DNA from: Phytopseudomonas argentinensis
GTDB taxonomy: Bacteria; Pseudomonadota; Gammaproteobacteria; Pseudomonadales; Pseudomonadaceae
NCBI RefSeq assembly: GCF_900113905.1
Contig: NZ_FORC01000002.1
Span: forward strand, 916,772 to 980,771
Length of the DNA stretch: 64,000 nt
Direction: 5' to 3'
This document shows, piece by piece, positions 29,417 through 38,443 of this stretch. A program made the translations under genes and the position numbers. The stretch's first letter is position 1, and each line of letters begins with the position of its first letter. Under the pieces are notes generated by a model, which was not told where the DNA came from, ran no database searches, and saw nothing but the letters and a program-made list of their open reading frames with translations.

Positions 29417-29517
29417 GAACGGCTCCTGGTGTTGGTCGAAGGGAGTTCACCTTATTGTTCGCATCTACCGCCCGGTTGTCTGGGGTCGACATGGGCGTAC
29501 GTATTCGCGCTACCGGC

Positions 29518-30375
29518 TCAAGCCGGCAAGGCGGGGCGGGCACGCAGGGTGAAACCGGCATGCACCACCAGCGTGGCAATCACCAGCGCACCGCCGTACA
29601 GCGTTGCTCGGGCCGGCACCTCGCTCAGGAAGTACCAGACCCACAGGGTGCCCAGCACGCTTTCCAGCAGGTAGAACAGCGCCACCTCGGCGGACGGCAG
29701 GTAGCGTGTCGCGCTGTTGATCAGCAAGGTGGCCACCGGCATCTGCAGTAGCCCCATGATCCCCAGCGCCAGGTAACTGGCCTGATCCAGGCCGAAGGGC
29801 TGCGCCTTGGGCAGGGCGATCACGGCAGCGACGAGCCCGCCGAGGGCGATCAACGGCATGCGGGCCAGGCTGGAGTGGCGACGCAGCAAGGTGAGGTTGG
29901 CGCCCAGCGCCGCCGAGGACAGCAGCGCATAGCCGTTGCCCAGCAGGTCGCTGGCGCTGAAGGAACCGGCGAACACCAGCACGATGCCCAGCGTCGCCAC
30001 GCCGATGGCCAGCCAGGTGCGCAGTGCCACCGCCTCGTGCAGCAAGAAGCGCGTGAACAGCGCTGCGAACAGCGGCGCGGTACTGAGGATGACCACCACG
30101 TTGGCCACCGTGGTGTGGATGACCGCCAACACGAAGAAGATCGAGATCAGCGCCAGCAGTACCGCCGACACGGCGCTGGGCAGCGGTTTGGCGCGCAGGC
30201 TTGCCCGGCTTGGAGCCGACAGCGAGAAGGCGCCCAGGGCGATGAACATCAGCAGCCCGCGCCAGAATACGATGCTCCAGCCGTCCGCCTGTACCAGGCG
30301 CACCAGCAGGCCATCGAAACTGAGCAGCACGATGCCGCTGGTGACCAGCAGCAGGCCACGCGCTGAGTCTGTCAT
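29518..30375 (-). CDS. EamA/DMT-family inner-membrane transporter
   Basis: This 285-residue membrane protein has about ten hydrophobic helices in two EamA repeats (about 5-135 and 145-275). Typical features are LVQADGWSIVFWRGL near the N terminus and the second-half LINSATRYLPSAEVALFYLLESVLGTLWVWYF, which matches the conserved EamA end. ATG at 30375 has AAGGA upstream. The protein is distinct from the other EamA gene in the window and has no obvious regulator nearby. Substrate unknown; export of amino acids or similar metabolites is the usual role. Confidence 0.85.
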   Translation of the reverse strand: MTDSARGLLLVTSGIVLLSFDGLLVRLVQADGWSIVFWRGLLMFIALGAFSLSAPSRASLRAKPLPSAVSAVLLALISIFFVLAVIHTTVANVVVILSTAPLFAALFTRFLLHEAVALRTWLAIGVATLGIVLVFAGSFSASDLLGNGYALLSSAALGANLTLLRRHSSLARMPLIALGGLVAAVIALPKAQPFGLDQASYLALGIMGLLQMPVATLLINSATRYLPSAEVALFYLLESVLGTLWVWYFLSEVPARATLYGGALVIATLVVHAGFTLRARPALPA

Positions 30376-30626
30376 CCCGGCTTTCCTTGTCGTTATAGAT
30401 TGCTGCCCCGATCATCGCGCCAATATGGTGCGCTGGCCTGCCCAGATACGCCGCCGGAAGAGGCGTTCGCGACCTGGCGAGAGGCGTCATCCGCGCTGCT
30501 TGTTTAGTGGGCAACCCGGAACTTGTAATTTTGTCGTTCACTCCAATATACGATTGAGCGGCGCCCGGCGCCGCGCGGCACCTGGAACAGGGACGTGCAT
30601 TTGTTCATTGCGCAAGCGAGGCACCC

Positions 30627-31328
30627 ATGAATTCCGAAGAGCAAACCCTGATCGATGGTCTGTTCACCCGCCTGCAAGAAGCCGAGCACGAGGGCGGCCT
30701 GCGTGACAGCGATGCCGAGGCGCAGATCAGGCGTCACCTGGCCCGGCAGCCTGCCGCACCTTATTACATGGCCCAGACATTGCTGATTCAGGAGGCCGCG
30801 ATCAAGCGCCTGGATCAGCGCGTGCGTGAGCTGGAAGCCCAGGCGGCCGAAACCCAGCGCCAGCGCGCCGGCAGTGGCGGCTTTCTCTCGGGGCTGTTCG
30901 GTGGCGGCCAACCAGCCAACGTGCCGCAGCCGAGCCAGCGCCCGGCTGGCTGGGGTGAAACGCGCTTTTCCCAGAACGCCAATGCCGCACCCATGGCGCC
31001 GGCCAGCATGCCGGGCGCCGCACCGGCGGCCCAGGGCGGCGGTTTCATGCGCGGCGCATTGCAGACCGCAGCCGGGGTGGCGGGCGGGGTCATGGTGGCG
31101 GATCTGCTGACCAGCATGTTCCATCACGATCAGCCGCAGGAAATCGTCGAAGTCATCCGCGAAGACGCGCCCTTGCAGGACAATTTTGCCGGTGGCCTGG
31201 ACGACGCGCCCATGCGCGATAACTTCGCAGGCGACTTCAACGACACGCCGTACGCCGACAGCAACGACATCGATACCGATGCCTTCGACAGTTCGGACTT
31301 CTTCGACGACGACAGCATGTTCAGCTAA
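30627..31328 (+). CDS. DUF2076-family protein
   Basis: This 233-residue protein matches the DUF2076 layout. An N-terminal helical part starts MNSEEQTLIDGLFTRLQEAE and continues with DAEAQIRRHLARQPAAPYYMAQTLLIQE, including a short coiled coil (about 45-75). A Gly/Pro/Ala-rich linker (about 80-145) and a hydrophobic Gly-rich segment (GGVMVADLLTSMF) follow. The tail is very acidic, with repeated DNFAG and runs of Asp ending DSSDFFDDDSMFS. No signal peptide is present. It is widespread in proteobacteria and its function is not known. It is convergent with the GGDEF gene. Confidence 0.8.
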   Translation: MNSEEQTLIDGLFTRLQEAEHEGGLRDSDAEAQIRRHLARQPAAPYYMAQTLLIQEAAIKRLDQRVRELEAQAAETQRQRAGSGGFLSGLFGGGQPANVPQPSQRPAGWGETRFSQNANAAPMAPASMPGAAPAAQGGGFMRGALQTAAGVAGGVMVADLLTSMFHHDQPQEIVEVIREDAPLQDNFAGGLDDAPMRDNFAGDFNDTPYADSNDIDTDAFDSSDFFDDDSMFS

Positions 31329-31357
31329 GGCCGTGTTGGCGCGGGTAGTGCTGGGGG

Positions 31358-32530
31358 TTAGCCCGCCAGCGGTTCGGCGTGGGCGGTGCGATCGACCAGG
31401 CGAATGCTGTCGCGCCCGTCGCGTTTGGACTGGTACAGCGCCACGTCGCCTTGTTCGATCAGGGCCGCCAGGCTGGCGGGCGGTTGGTCGAACAGGGTGG
31501 CGCCGACGCTGAGGGTAACCGCCTGGGGCGTCGAGAAACTCACGGCGGCCAGGGCTCGGAAGCGCTCGCGCAAGCCTTCGCCCAGCTCCACGATCTGCGC
31601 GCGCGAGGTATTTCTGAGCAGAATCACGAACTCGTCGCCGCCCAGCCGCGCTGCCAGGGCGCCCTCGGGCAGCGCCAGGCGGATCATCTCGCCCAGCGCA
31701 ACCAGCAGGCGGTCGCCAGCGCCATGCCCGTGCAGGTCGTTGACCAGTTTGAAGTTGTCGATATCGATCAGTAGCAGCGCGCCGGGCCGGGTGCAGGAGG
31801 CGGCATCGAGCAGGTGCGGGGCTCGTGCTTCCAGAGCACGGCGGTTGTACATGGCGGTCAGCGGGTCGCGGGCGGCCAGGCGTTCGATGCGTTTCTCGCG
31901 GCGGTAGCGCACGGTGCCGGTCATCGACAGGGCGATCAGCATCAGCGCCATCACGCCTTCGACCAGCGAGATCTGGATGATCTCGCCGCGGAAGGCGGCG
32001 AGGTCGATCAGTGTGCCGGGCACCAGTACCGGAAAGGTCTTGGCGATGTAGAACAGCCCGTGGCCCAGCAATACGAAGCGCAACTGGGCAGCGCCCGCGC
32101 CCAGTGATTTGCCCCGAGGGCGCAGCAGGAAACTGGCCCTGATGGTGATCAGCGCAATCAACAGTGAGTTGACCACCAGCATGATTTTCGACCACTGCGG
32201 CCCTTCCGGCAGCAGCAACATCGCCAACCAGATGACCAGCACCAGACCCCAGGCACGCCCTAGCCGCGTTTCGGTAAAGCGCGCCACGCCGGCGTAGAAC
32301 AGCCAGTGCGAAGCCACCAGCAGGCCATTGGCGAACCAGATGCCGACCAGCAGCAGGCCGCTACCGCGCAGCAGTGCCAGGGTCGAGCCGATACTGATCA
32401 GGGCGAAGGCGGCGCTCCAGAACAGCAGCGCCGGCTCCTGCACGGTACGCCATTCCAGCGCCAGGTACAGAGCTACCGCCAGTGCCAGGGCGATGGTCAT
32501 GGTCAGCAGGGTGAGGGGATCGAGCGCCAC
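31358..32530 (-). CDS. Membrane-bound diguanylate cyclase (GGDEF)
   Basis: This protein is predicted to make cyclic di-GMP from GTP. The 390-residue product has about six transmembrane helices (residues 8-205) resembling a 7TM-like sensor, then a GGDEF domain (about 215-380) starting RLAARDPLTAMYNRRAL and carrying the intact active-site LGGDEF at 296-301. The RxxD inhibitory site that usually lies five residues before the signature is absent, so product inhibition is not expected. The start codon is GTG at 32530 with AAAGG upstream. It stands alone; the EAL partner, if any, is elsewhere. Confidence 0.88.
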   Translation of the reverse strand: MALDPLTLLTMTIALALAVALYLALEWRTVQEPALLFWSAAFALISIGSTLALLRGSGLLLVGIWFANGLLVASHWLFYAGVARFTETRLGRAWGLVLVIWLAMLLLPEGPQWSKIMLVVNSLLIALITIRASFLLRPRGKSLGAGAAQLRFVLLGHGLFYIAKTFPVLVPGTLIDLAAFRGEIIQISLVEGVMALMLIALSMTGTVRYRREKRIERLAARDPLTAMYNRRALEARAPHLLDAASCTRPGALLLIDIDNFKLVNDLHGHGAGDRLLVALGEMIRLALPEGALAARLGGDEFVILLRNTSRAQIVELGEGLRERFRALAAVSFSTPQAVTLSVGATLFDQPPASLAALIEQGDVALYQSKRDGRDSIRLVDRTAHAEPLAG

Positions 32531-32676
32531 GTGTGATCGGCCTTTCTATACAGGTCAGGGGGTGCGATCTGCCGGCTGATCGGCAGTGCATCGGTCATGG
32601 CTTCGAGCATAGCCACGCGTTATGAAAATGCAGGTGCCAGTGCCGCGCCCAGGTTTCGCCCGAGCGCCTTGGCGCT

Positions 32677-33345
32677 TCATGGGTCACTGTGTTTCGGCCG
32701 AACCGTCAAGCTCACCAGGCGGGTGACCACCAGGCCGATGTACATCACGCCGGCGAACTGCTCGAGCATCACCAGGGCGCGGGCGAAGGGCCGCAGCGGG
32801 ATGATGTCGCTCAGGCCGACCCCCGACAGTGTGGTGAAGCTCAGGAACAGCAGCTCCACCCAGGTGCGCTGCGCCTCGGGATTGACCGCCGCGGTGAAGC
32901 TGCCGGGGCTCAGCAGCTGGCATACATGAAACGCATGGGCAAACGCCCAGGCCAGCAGGGTGAAAGTGGCGCCAACGGCGAACAGCTCGTCGGTGCTGGC
33001 GCGCTGGTCCTCCATCATGTAGGCGATCAGCCCGCCAGCGGCATAGAAATAGAAGCTCGACTCCAGCGCTGCCAGCAGGATCGACAGCGCGGTATTGGCC
33101 TCGAACTCCACTGCCACGGTCAGCGTCAGGATGCACGCTGCCTGGGTGAAGGCGATCCACTGGATGGTTGGGCTGCTGCGCACCATGCGCAACGACATCG
33201 CCAGCACCACGATGCCAAAGGTGCCGACGATGGCGCGTCCCTCGGACAGCTGCTCCATGAAGGGGTAGAGCACGATACCCAGCAACTGCACGAACAGCAG
33301 GCTGGCGGATGGGTAGCGCAGCAGATAGGTATGAGCCTTGGGCAT
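32677..33345 (-). CDS. Ion-channel family membrane protein with atypical selectivity filter
   Basis: This 222-residue membrane protein has about six hydrophobic segments. The last two frame a pore loop of the Ion_trans_2/KcsA type: LLFLSFTTLSGVGLSDIIPL (about 163-182) and then LEQFAGVMYIGLVVTRLVSLTV. The canonical potassium filter TVGYGD is replaced by GVGLSD, so ion selectivity is uncertain. Small channels of this type with an N-terminal four-helix part are common in Pseudomonas. The start is the ATG at 33345 (MPKAHTYLLRYP). It is divergent from the methyltransferase gene at 33576. Confidence 0.78.
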   Translation of the reverse strand: MPKAHTYLLRYPSASLLFVQLLGIVLYPFMEQLSEGRAIVGTFGIVVLAMSLRMVRSSPTIQWIAFTQAACILTLTVAVEFEANTALSILLAALESSFYFYAAGGLIAYMMEDQRASTDELFAVGATFTLLAWAFAHAFHVCQLLSPGSFTAAVNPEAQRTWVELLFLSFTTLSGVGLSDIIPLRPFARALVMLEQFAGVMYIGLVVTRLVSLTVRPKHSDP

Positions 33346-33575
33346 CGGAGTCGACCGGGCGAGGGGAGGTATGCAGCGGGGCGCCATTTTGCCGGGCAGT
33401 CTAAAGGATCGCCAGCGCCGCGTAAGCTGCCATTGGCCGCCGGTCAGCCAGCATGGCGTTTAGCGCGTTGCGGCCATCACCCGGGCCGATCCGCACAGCG
33501 AATAGTCGCAGCGCCGCAGGGGATTTCGGCTATGATCCGCCACCCTCGAAAACACCCCGCCATGGTCAGGTCCCG

Positions 33576-34319
33576 ATGCCCGTCAACGCTCTCTACACGG
33601 ATCTGTCCGACTACTACGACCTGATGTGCGCCGACATCGACTACCGCGCGCAAAGCCATGCCGTGCAGCGCCTGCAGCAACTGTTCGGCAATGGCGGCAG
33701 GCGGCATCTGGACCTGGCCTGTGGCACCGGGCCCCACGTGCGGCATTTTCTCGACGCGGGCTTTCACAGTGGCGGGCTGGACATCAACCAGCCGATGCTC
33801 GACAAGGCCGCCATCCGCTGTCCCGAGGCGCACTTCGCGGTGCAGGACATGTGCGCCTTCAGCGTCGCCGAGCCGGTCGACCTGATCACCTGCTTTCTCT
33901 ACTCGCTGCACTACAGCGCCACGCTCGAGCGGCTCACCGCCTGCATCGCCAGCGTGCAGCGCGCCCTGCAGCCCGGCGGGCTGTTCTGCTTCAACGCGGT
34001 CGACCGCACCCGCATCGACAATCGCCTGTTCGCCTCGCACACCGTGCAGATCGATGCGGGGCACTTCACCTTCAGTTCCGGCTGGCACTACAGCGGCGCG
34101 GGCGAGCGCCAGGCGCTGCGCTTGCGCATCGAAAAGACCACGGGCGACCAAACCCTGACCTGGCACGACGAACACCCCATGGTCGCGGTGAGCTTCGCCG
34201 AGCTGCAGGCGCTGCTAGAGCCGCACTTCGAGGTGCATGTGCTGGAGCATGACTATCAGCGCATCCTGCCGCTTAGCGACGGGGCGGGGAATGCGCTGTT
34301 CGTCTGTGTGAAGCGTTAG
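33576..34319 (+). CDS. Class I SAM-dependent methyltransferase
   Basis: This 247-residue cytoplasmic methyltransferase of unknown substrate starts MPVNALYTDLSDYYDLM. It carries motif I HLDLACGTGPHVRHFLDAG (about 43-61), the acidic residue after strand 2 in GGLDINQPML, and LQPGGLFCFNAVD as motif III. The opening YDLM followed by a one-domain methyltransferase is typical of the Methyltransf_25 group. ATG at 33576 has CAGG upstream; longer in-frame starts do not improve the fit. A REP palindrome follows 16 bp after the stop. Confidence 0.85.
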   Translation: MPVNALYTDLSDYYDLMCADIDYRAQSHAVQRLQQLFGNGGRRHLDLACGTGPHVRHFLDAGFHSGGLDINQPMLDKAAIRCPEAHFAVQDMCAFSVAEPVDLITCFLYSLHYSATLERLTACIASVQRALQPGGLFCFNAVDRTRIDNRLFASHTVQIDAGHFTFSSGWHYSGAGERQALRLRIEKTTGDQTLTWHDEHPMVAVSFAELQALLEPHFEVHVLEHDYQRILPLSDGAGNALFVCVKR

Positions 34320-34334
34320 GGAGTAGCTCTGGTC

Positions 34335-34401
34335 GTGGGAGTGGCTTTAGCCGCGATCCCTCCGCGACTTCAAGCCTGATCGCGGCTGAAGCCGCTCCCA
34401 C
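34335..34401. repeat. REP palindrome
   Basis: Two 23-base arms, 34335-34357 and 34379-34401, are almost perfect inverted copies (GTGGGAGTGGCTTTAGCCGC... and its near complement) around a 21-base loop. This is the form of Pseudomonas repetitive extragenic palindromes. It lies just after a methyltransferase stop, between convergent genes, where such elements are usually found. Confidence 0.9.
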
Positions 34402-34557
34402 GCAGTTGTGTATCGAAAGGAAGCGCACAGCACCGTGGCGCAGGTTCGGTGGCGTGAAAAAACACGCGGTGGATGAAAATCTTGGGACCTGAGCACATCG
34501 CTGAACAACTTCACCGATTGCGCCTACTACAACTCGGCGACCAACGCCGCAGGCCTG

Positions 34558-35073
34558 TCAGCCAGCTGCGGCCCTTTTCACCTTGGCCGCCAGCACGGCG
34601 GCCTGGAGCGCCGTGAGGCTTCGTTTGGCCGCCGGTGATTCGAACACCGCACTTTCGGCCAGGGTGTAAACGCGCTCGCCGTTGTGCAGGGTGAATTCCA
34701 CGAAGGCCAGGTGCTCTGACCACGAGCGATAGCGCCGCACCATAAACAGGCTGTGCTTGGTGGTGACGGTGTGCACGCTGCCCAGCGGGATGCGTCGATG
34801 ATCGTTCTCGTTGGAAATGATCAGTTCATCGCCATGTACCGAGGCCGGCCCGGCCTTGTTCAACCGCCGCCATTCCAGCGCAAATCGCCAACCCATAAGC
34901 AGCAAGCAGCCGCCAACCAGCAGGAGTTCGGGCAGCCGCATCTCCGCCGCTTTGAACAGCACCAGGCCGCCAATCGCCAGAAGGATGGCGAGGGTGATGG
35001 AGCGGTAGAAATATACGCTGTGAAAATCGGGGAAGGTCAGAAAGCGGATGTCCATGGCGTCATTCTCGTCCAT
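34558..35073 (-). CDS. Two-helix membrane protein of unknown function
   Basis: This 171-residue protein starts MDENDAMDIRFLTFPDFH. It has two adjacent hydrophobic helices (ITLAILLAIGGLVLF and LPELLLVGGCLLLMGW, about 24-60) and a cytoplasmic, PH-like C-terminal part (about 75-170) with ELIISNENDHRRIPLGSVHTV. No enzyme motif is visible. The start is either the ATG at 35073 or the one at 35055; neither has a strong ribosome-binding site. It is monocistronic. I do not recognise a named family. Confidence 0.65.
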   Translation of the reverse strand: MDENDAMDIRFLTFPDFHSVYFYRSITLAILLAIGGLVLFKAAEMRLPELLLVGGCLLLMGWRFALEWRRLNKAGPASVHGDELIISNENDHRRIPLGSVHTVTTKHSLFMVRRYRSWSEHLAFVEFTLHNGERVYTLAESAVFESPAAKRSLTALQAAVLAAKVKRAAAG

Positions 35074-35221
35074 AGGTCTGACTAAAGGGCGTTCCGAGGG
35101 TTGTAGGCGCAAAGCGCTGAGGGCTACGTGCCGGCACCTGCCATGGCTGCCCGGCAATCACGGCAGGTTATGGCATATACCCGATATACCGCGTGATCCG
35201 TCAAGCAAATTGGCAGCGTGA

Positions 35222-35914
35222 TCAATGCAGCGTCGGCGTCAGCCGCTCGGCAACCAACTGACGAGCCTGATGGGCCAGTTGGTCCAGGTGATAGTCGCGC
35301 TGTTTCTCGGCTTCGCTCATGGCCTTCTTGCCGTGCTGCTTGAGCAGGTAGGCGTGTATCTGCCGTACTTCGGTGGACTGAAATACCGGCGCCAGATCCT
35401 GCACCGCCACCAGGCCATCGGAGCGCTGGTCGCGGGTGTTCATCAGCACCTGCGGCCCCTGCGCAGCCAGCACTTGAAAACCCATGGCCTCGAAGGTCGG
35501 CACCTTGCCGGCGACGCAGGCCAGCTCCATATGCGGATGGCGCTCGATGATGCGCTGCAACATGGCGCGAGCATTACCGCGCCGGCGATGGCTGGCGGCT
35601 ACGGCCATATAGGCAAGGGTGCAGGCGTCGGCATCGTCCTGGCTGGGCAGGTACAGCGCGAAACCCAGCACCACGGACGGATCCTGATCATCCAGGGCCA
35701 GCAACAACTGCGTGGGGCTGTCCGGCTCGCCGTTCATGGCCTGCAGGTACATGTGCACCTCGTAGCCGATCACGTACTGGTACAGCTGATACAGCGGGTT
35801 GCTGGGCGTCAGCGGCACTGGGCTGATATCGCTGAAGTAGTCCACCACCATCTGCAGCACCTGGGCTTTGAGGGACTCGGGCGGTGTGGCATTGAGATGG
35901 GTGAGGGTGAACAT
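35222..35914 (-). CDS. GNAT-family N-acetyltransferase
   Basis: This is a 230-residue acetyltransferase-like protein. The GNAT fold region (about 55-150) contains VVLGFALYLPSQDDADACTLAYMAVAASHRRRGNARAML, where RRRGNA is the acetyl-CoA pyrophosphate loop. The C-terminal 50 residues are helical and basic. The start is the ATG at 35914 (MFTLTHLNATPPESL). The acceptor substrate is unknown. It is divergent from the small hypothetical gene at 36047. Confidence 0.78.
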   Translation of the reverse strand: MFTLTHLNATPPESLKAQVLQMVVDYFSDISPVPLTPSNPLYQLYQYVIGYEVHMYLQAMNGEPDSPTQLLLALDDQDPSVVLGFALYLPSQDDADACTLAYMAVAASHRRRGNARAMLQRIIERHPHMELACVAGKVPTFEAMGFQVLAAQGPQVLMNTRDQRSDGLVAVQDLAPVFQSTEVRQIHAYLLKQHGKKAMSEAEKQRDYHLDQLAHQARQLVAERLTPTLH

Positions 35915-36046
35915 CGGGTGGGCTCTTGATAAAACGGCGGGCCGCATTGTAACGCGTGGGGCTGGAGGGCGTTGGTGTCGAAGGCCTATCCATGGACCAC
36001 CTCGGGTAACATGTCACCGCATCGAGCATTGATTCCGAAGGGCCTT

Positions 36047-36382
36047 ATGGCAGCGTCGAAACGAAAATATGTAGGCATTGAGCGTGAGCTGATTCGCACC
36101 CTGACAGACGCCTGCGAAACGGCAAAGAGCGAGATCGTTGGCTTCCAGTGGCTCACCCATGAGGTGAACTACCCGCGCTTTCCAGAGAGCCTGATCGTCA
36201 CCTGGATGTTCGACAGCGAGGCCAGCAAGGCAAGGGCGCTGGCCGGTGCGGAAAAGGCCATGATGCTGGCGTTGACCCAGGCCGCATTCGAAGAGGTGGG
36301 CATCAGCGTGTCTCGCATCGCCGACCATGTGGCGTTTTCGGTCGAGCAGCCGGCAGGGGGCAAGCGTGGCCAAGGACATTGA
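36047..36382 (+). CDS. Conserved small protein of unknown function
   Basis: This is a 111-residue soluble protein that starts MAASKRKYVGIERELIRTL. It has an alpha+beta pattern with VTWMFDSEASKARALAGAEKAMMLALTQAAFEE. I recognise no family with confidence. ATG at 36047 has GAAGGG upstream. Its 3' end overlaps the DUF1289 gene start by 17 bp, so translation of the two is probably coupled. Confidence 0.68.
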   Translation: MAASKRKYVGIERELIRTLTDACETAKSEIVGFQWLTHEVNYPRFPESLIVTWMFDSEASKARALAGAEKAMMLALTQAAFEEVGISVSRIADHVAFSVEQPAGGKRGQGH

Positions 36383-36554
36383 AACCCCCTGCGTGTCGCT
36401 GTGTCAGCTCAACAGCGAGCTGTGCGTCAGCTGCGGCCGTACGCGGGAGGAAATCCGCAAGTGGCGGGGCATGAAACGCCCCGAGAAGATGGCCACCGTG
36501 CAGAAGGCGGCGACGCGGATGAAGGCGATTGCCAAGAGGAAAAACAATGGCTAG
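36366..36554 (+). CDS. DUF1289-family small cysteine protein (YdhL type)
   Basis: This 62-residue protein has the DUF1289 pattern ETPCVSLCQLNSELCVSCGRTREEI, with four cysteines in two pairs that could bind a metal, followed by a helical basic tail (KRPEKMATVQKAATRM). The start is GTG at 36366, preceded by AGGGGG and 17 bp inside the upstream gene. Function unknown. Similar small proteins are widespread in proteobacteria and often share an operon with unrelated genes. Confidence 0.85.
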   Translation: MAKDIETPCVSLCQLNSELCVSCGRTREEIRKWRGMKRPEKMATVQKAATRMKAIAKRKNNG

Positions 36555-36611
36555 AACGCGGGCCGATCAAGGGCTGTCGCTCCCATCGACCCGCTGCTGG
36601 CGCCTCGGTAC

Positions 36612-37244
36612 CTATTCTTGCGGTTCGGCTAGAAACGGTGCGACGCTGCCAAATGGGTAACTGCCCATCCCAATGCGCAGCGGTGCGACTGCCGTTGGTG
36701 CGCTGATCCCCACCACCATTACGTTATCGAAAAGCACCTGTTCGCCGGGGTTACGATTATCAGCGGCGACGATCAGGTAATAAGTGCCATCGTGAGTAAC
36801 TTGGCCAGCCAGGTCCTGGTTGACGACACCTACTTGGCCACGTATCTGGCCAAATCCTTGGCCAATTACCGTCGACTTGTCGTCCAACAGGAAAAGGTAA
36901 GGCGCCAGCACGTACTTGCTGAAACCCAGGCAGCTATTTACGCACCAAGAGTTGACCTTGATGAGAAAGGGCTTATTGGCCTTGAGGTCGACCGAAAATA
37001 CGCGGTAATTGGATGGAACCCCCTCGACTAGAAGGCGAGGTTCTTGAGCGGTGATTTGCCACTGTTTGGGACGCCAGCCGGGTGCTACCTGCATCGGTTC
37101 GGCAGCGGTGTTTCGGACTGCTTCGGCGGGCGTTTTTGCGAGTGGGGTCGTGGCGTTGACCACCTGCTCTTGATAGAGGCGCTGCGGGTTGGCGCTGCAG
37201 GCGATCAAGGCCAGGCAAAAGCTTAGAAGTAGTATGAGGCGCAT
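36612..37244 (-). CDS. Predicted lipoprotein of unknown function
   Basis: This 210-residue protein has a lipoprotein signal, MRLILLLSFCLALIAC, with lipidation expected at C16, followed by a beta-rich region (about 55-195) that includes FSVDLKANKPFLIKVNSWCVNSC and GQVTHDGTYYLIVAADNRNPG. This style resembles PPC/jelly-roll sensory domains, but I cannot name a family. ATG at 37244 has AAGGAAG upstream. It begins the accessory stretch that runs to nrdB. Confidence 0.72.
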   Translation of the reverse strand: MRLILLLSFCLALIACSANPQRLYQEQVVNATTPLAKTPAEAVRNTAAEPMQVAPGWRPKQWQITAQEPRLLVEGVPSNYRVFSVDLKANKPFLIKVNSWCVNSCLGFSKYVLAPYLFLLDDKSTVIGQGFGQIRGQVGVVNQDLAGQVTHDGTYYLIVAADNRNPGEQVLFDNVMVVGISAPTAVAPLRIGMGSYPFGSVAPFLAEPQE

Positions 37245-37355
37245 TGAGTCTTCCTTATTTCCTATCGTTGGTAGTCAAGAGAGAGGTGCTCTTTTCCTAT
37301 AAGCCGTCGAAAAGTTTGAGGTTAAGCTTCATCATATTTATTCACGGTAAAAATT

Positions 37356-38099
37356 TCAGATGCCAAAAAAGCTTAAGCTGGGGCAGCCCAACTCTCTGGC
37401 TTTTTCTTTATGCTGTTTGGCTGTGTTCGGGTTTTGCTCGTGTTCTTTATTGCTGAGTAAAAGGTAGATCTCGGCTAAGTATTCTTCGTAGCTCAGTGGT
37501 GGCTTGCGTGCCATTGCCAGAATGGTAAAGGGATTGGTGTTTTTTAGATTCGGCGTGGTAGCGGCCTCGCCTAGGCGGCAATAAGCTAAGCTAATGGTGG
37601 GAAGTGGGTAGGAACGTTTGTAAGGGTCATCCAAACTCAGGGCTTCTTCTAATGGTTTCATTAGAGCGGATGCCTCCTCTGAGTCAAGAGCGAAAAGAAC
37701 TTTGTTGGAAGAACAAAATTGAAAAATAGCATGTTTGGCGGCCAGTAGGTCGGCCTCCGCTGCCTGGTTCAATAAGTCGCATATCTCTTGTTTGCTGATG
37801 CCCCTGATGCTCGGTTGACTTCCCAGTATCTGAGCTGCTCTATAAATACCCGGCGGAAAACCTTTTTGTGCGGACGTTTTAATTAAAACGTGATGCTTTT
37901 TGAGTTTTTCTATAGCATTTAGAGTGGAGGGATCATCTGGGCCAGGATAGTTGTTGGCGAGCTTTGTGATCTCTGGGTCTAGAGTTTTGTATATTTCTTC
38001 AGCCGCTATGTATTCTTCTTCGCCAGGGGGGGAAGCATTGGCTGTTGTACAGCCTATAGCTAAAAGGGCTAGCGCAATCGTTGCAAACTTGTTTCTCAT
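37356..38099 (-). CDS. Predicted lipoprotein with helical (Sel1/TPR-like) repeats
   Basis: This 247-residue lipoprotein has the signal MRNKFATIALALLAIGC (lipidation at C17) followed by helical, TPR/Sel1-like stretches such as GIYRAAQILG, LLNQAAEADLLAAKHAIFQF and TISLAYCRLGEAATTP. Base composition is clearly lower in G+C than in the surrounding genes, which suggests transfer. The start is the ATG at 38099, with GGA upstream; the TTG four codons earlier is less likely. A 78 bp copy of the segment that ends the nrdB transcript lies 14 bp upstream. Function unknown. Confidence 0.7.
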   Translation of the reverse strand: MRNKFATIALALLAIGCTTANASPPGEEEYIAAEEIYKTLDPEITKLANNYPGPDDPSTLNAIEKLKKHHVLIKTSAQKGFPPGIYRAAQILGSQPSIRGISKQEICDLLNQAAEADLLAAKHAIFQFCSSNKVLFALDSEEASALMKPLEEALSLDDPYKRSYPLPTISLAYCRLGEAATTPNLKNTNPFTILAMARKPPLSYEEYLAEIYLLLSNKEHEQNPNTAKQHKEKARELGCPSLSFFGI

Positions 38100-38113
38100 T
38101 GGTTTTTCCAAAC

Positions 38114-38191
38114 AAAGAGCCCCGCACTAGGTGAGTACTCTTTATCTGAGCTTAAACCCCAACATCCATGGCAGGTGTTGGGCAAATCTAC
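38114..38191. repeat. Diverged copy of the nrdB terminator segment (copy B)
   Basis: This stretch aligns with 44315-44390, in the same orientation. It shares GCCCCGCACTAGG, the CTCTTTAT tract, and 26 identical bases covering CCCCAACATCCATGGCAGG and the rest of a small hairpin. The right arm of the terminator stem is altered (GTGAGTACT in place of GCGGGGCT), so this copy probably no longer terminates. It lies directly upstream of the AT-rich lipoprotein gene. Confidence 0.85.
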
Positions 38192-38443
38192 AGTGAATTC
38201 AAATTGCCATCAAATGGCTATTTTCTGGATCAGCCCTATCAGGTAAACATCGGAGCGTGCGGATTGCTGAAACTGCCGCTTTTTCTTTTCACGCTGCGTC
38301 CGCTGCGCTGATGGGCGGGGCTCGCGACCAGCGCGTCCCGCCCCTGCAACTCGGGCGCTCGAACCTGCCCCGCAGCGCTGTTTCCTTGTTTGGCTTCTAG
38401 ACGCTCCTTTAAGATGGCCGGCCCTTGCAAGGCAGGAAACACC

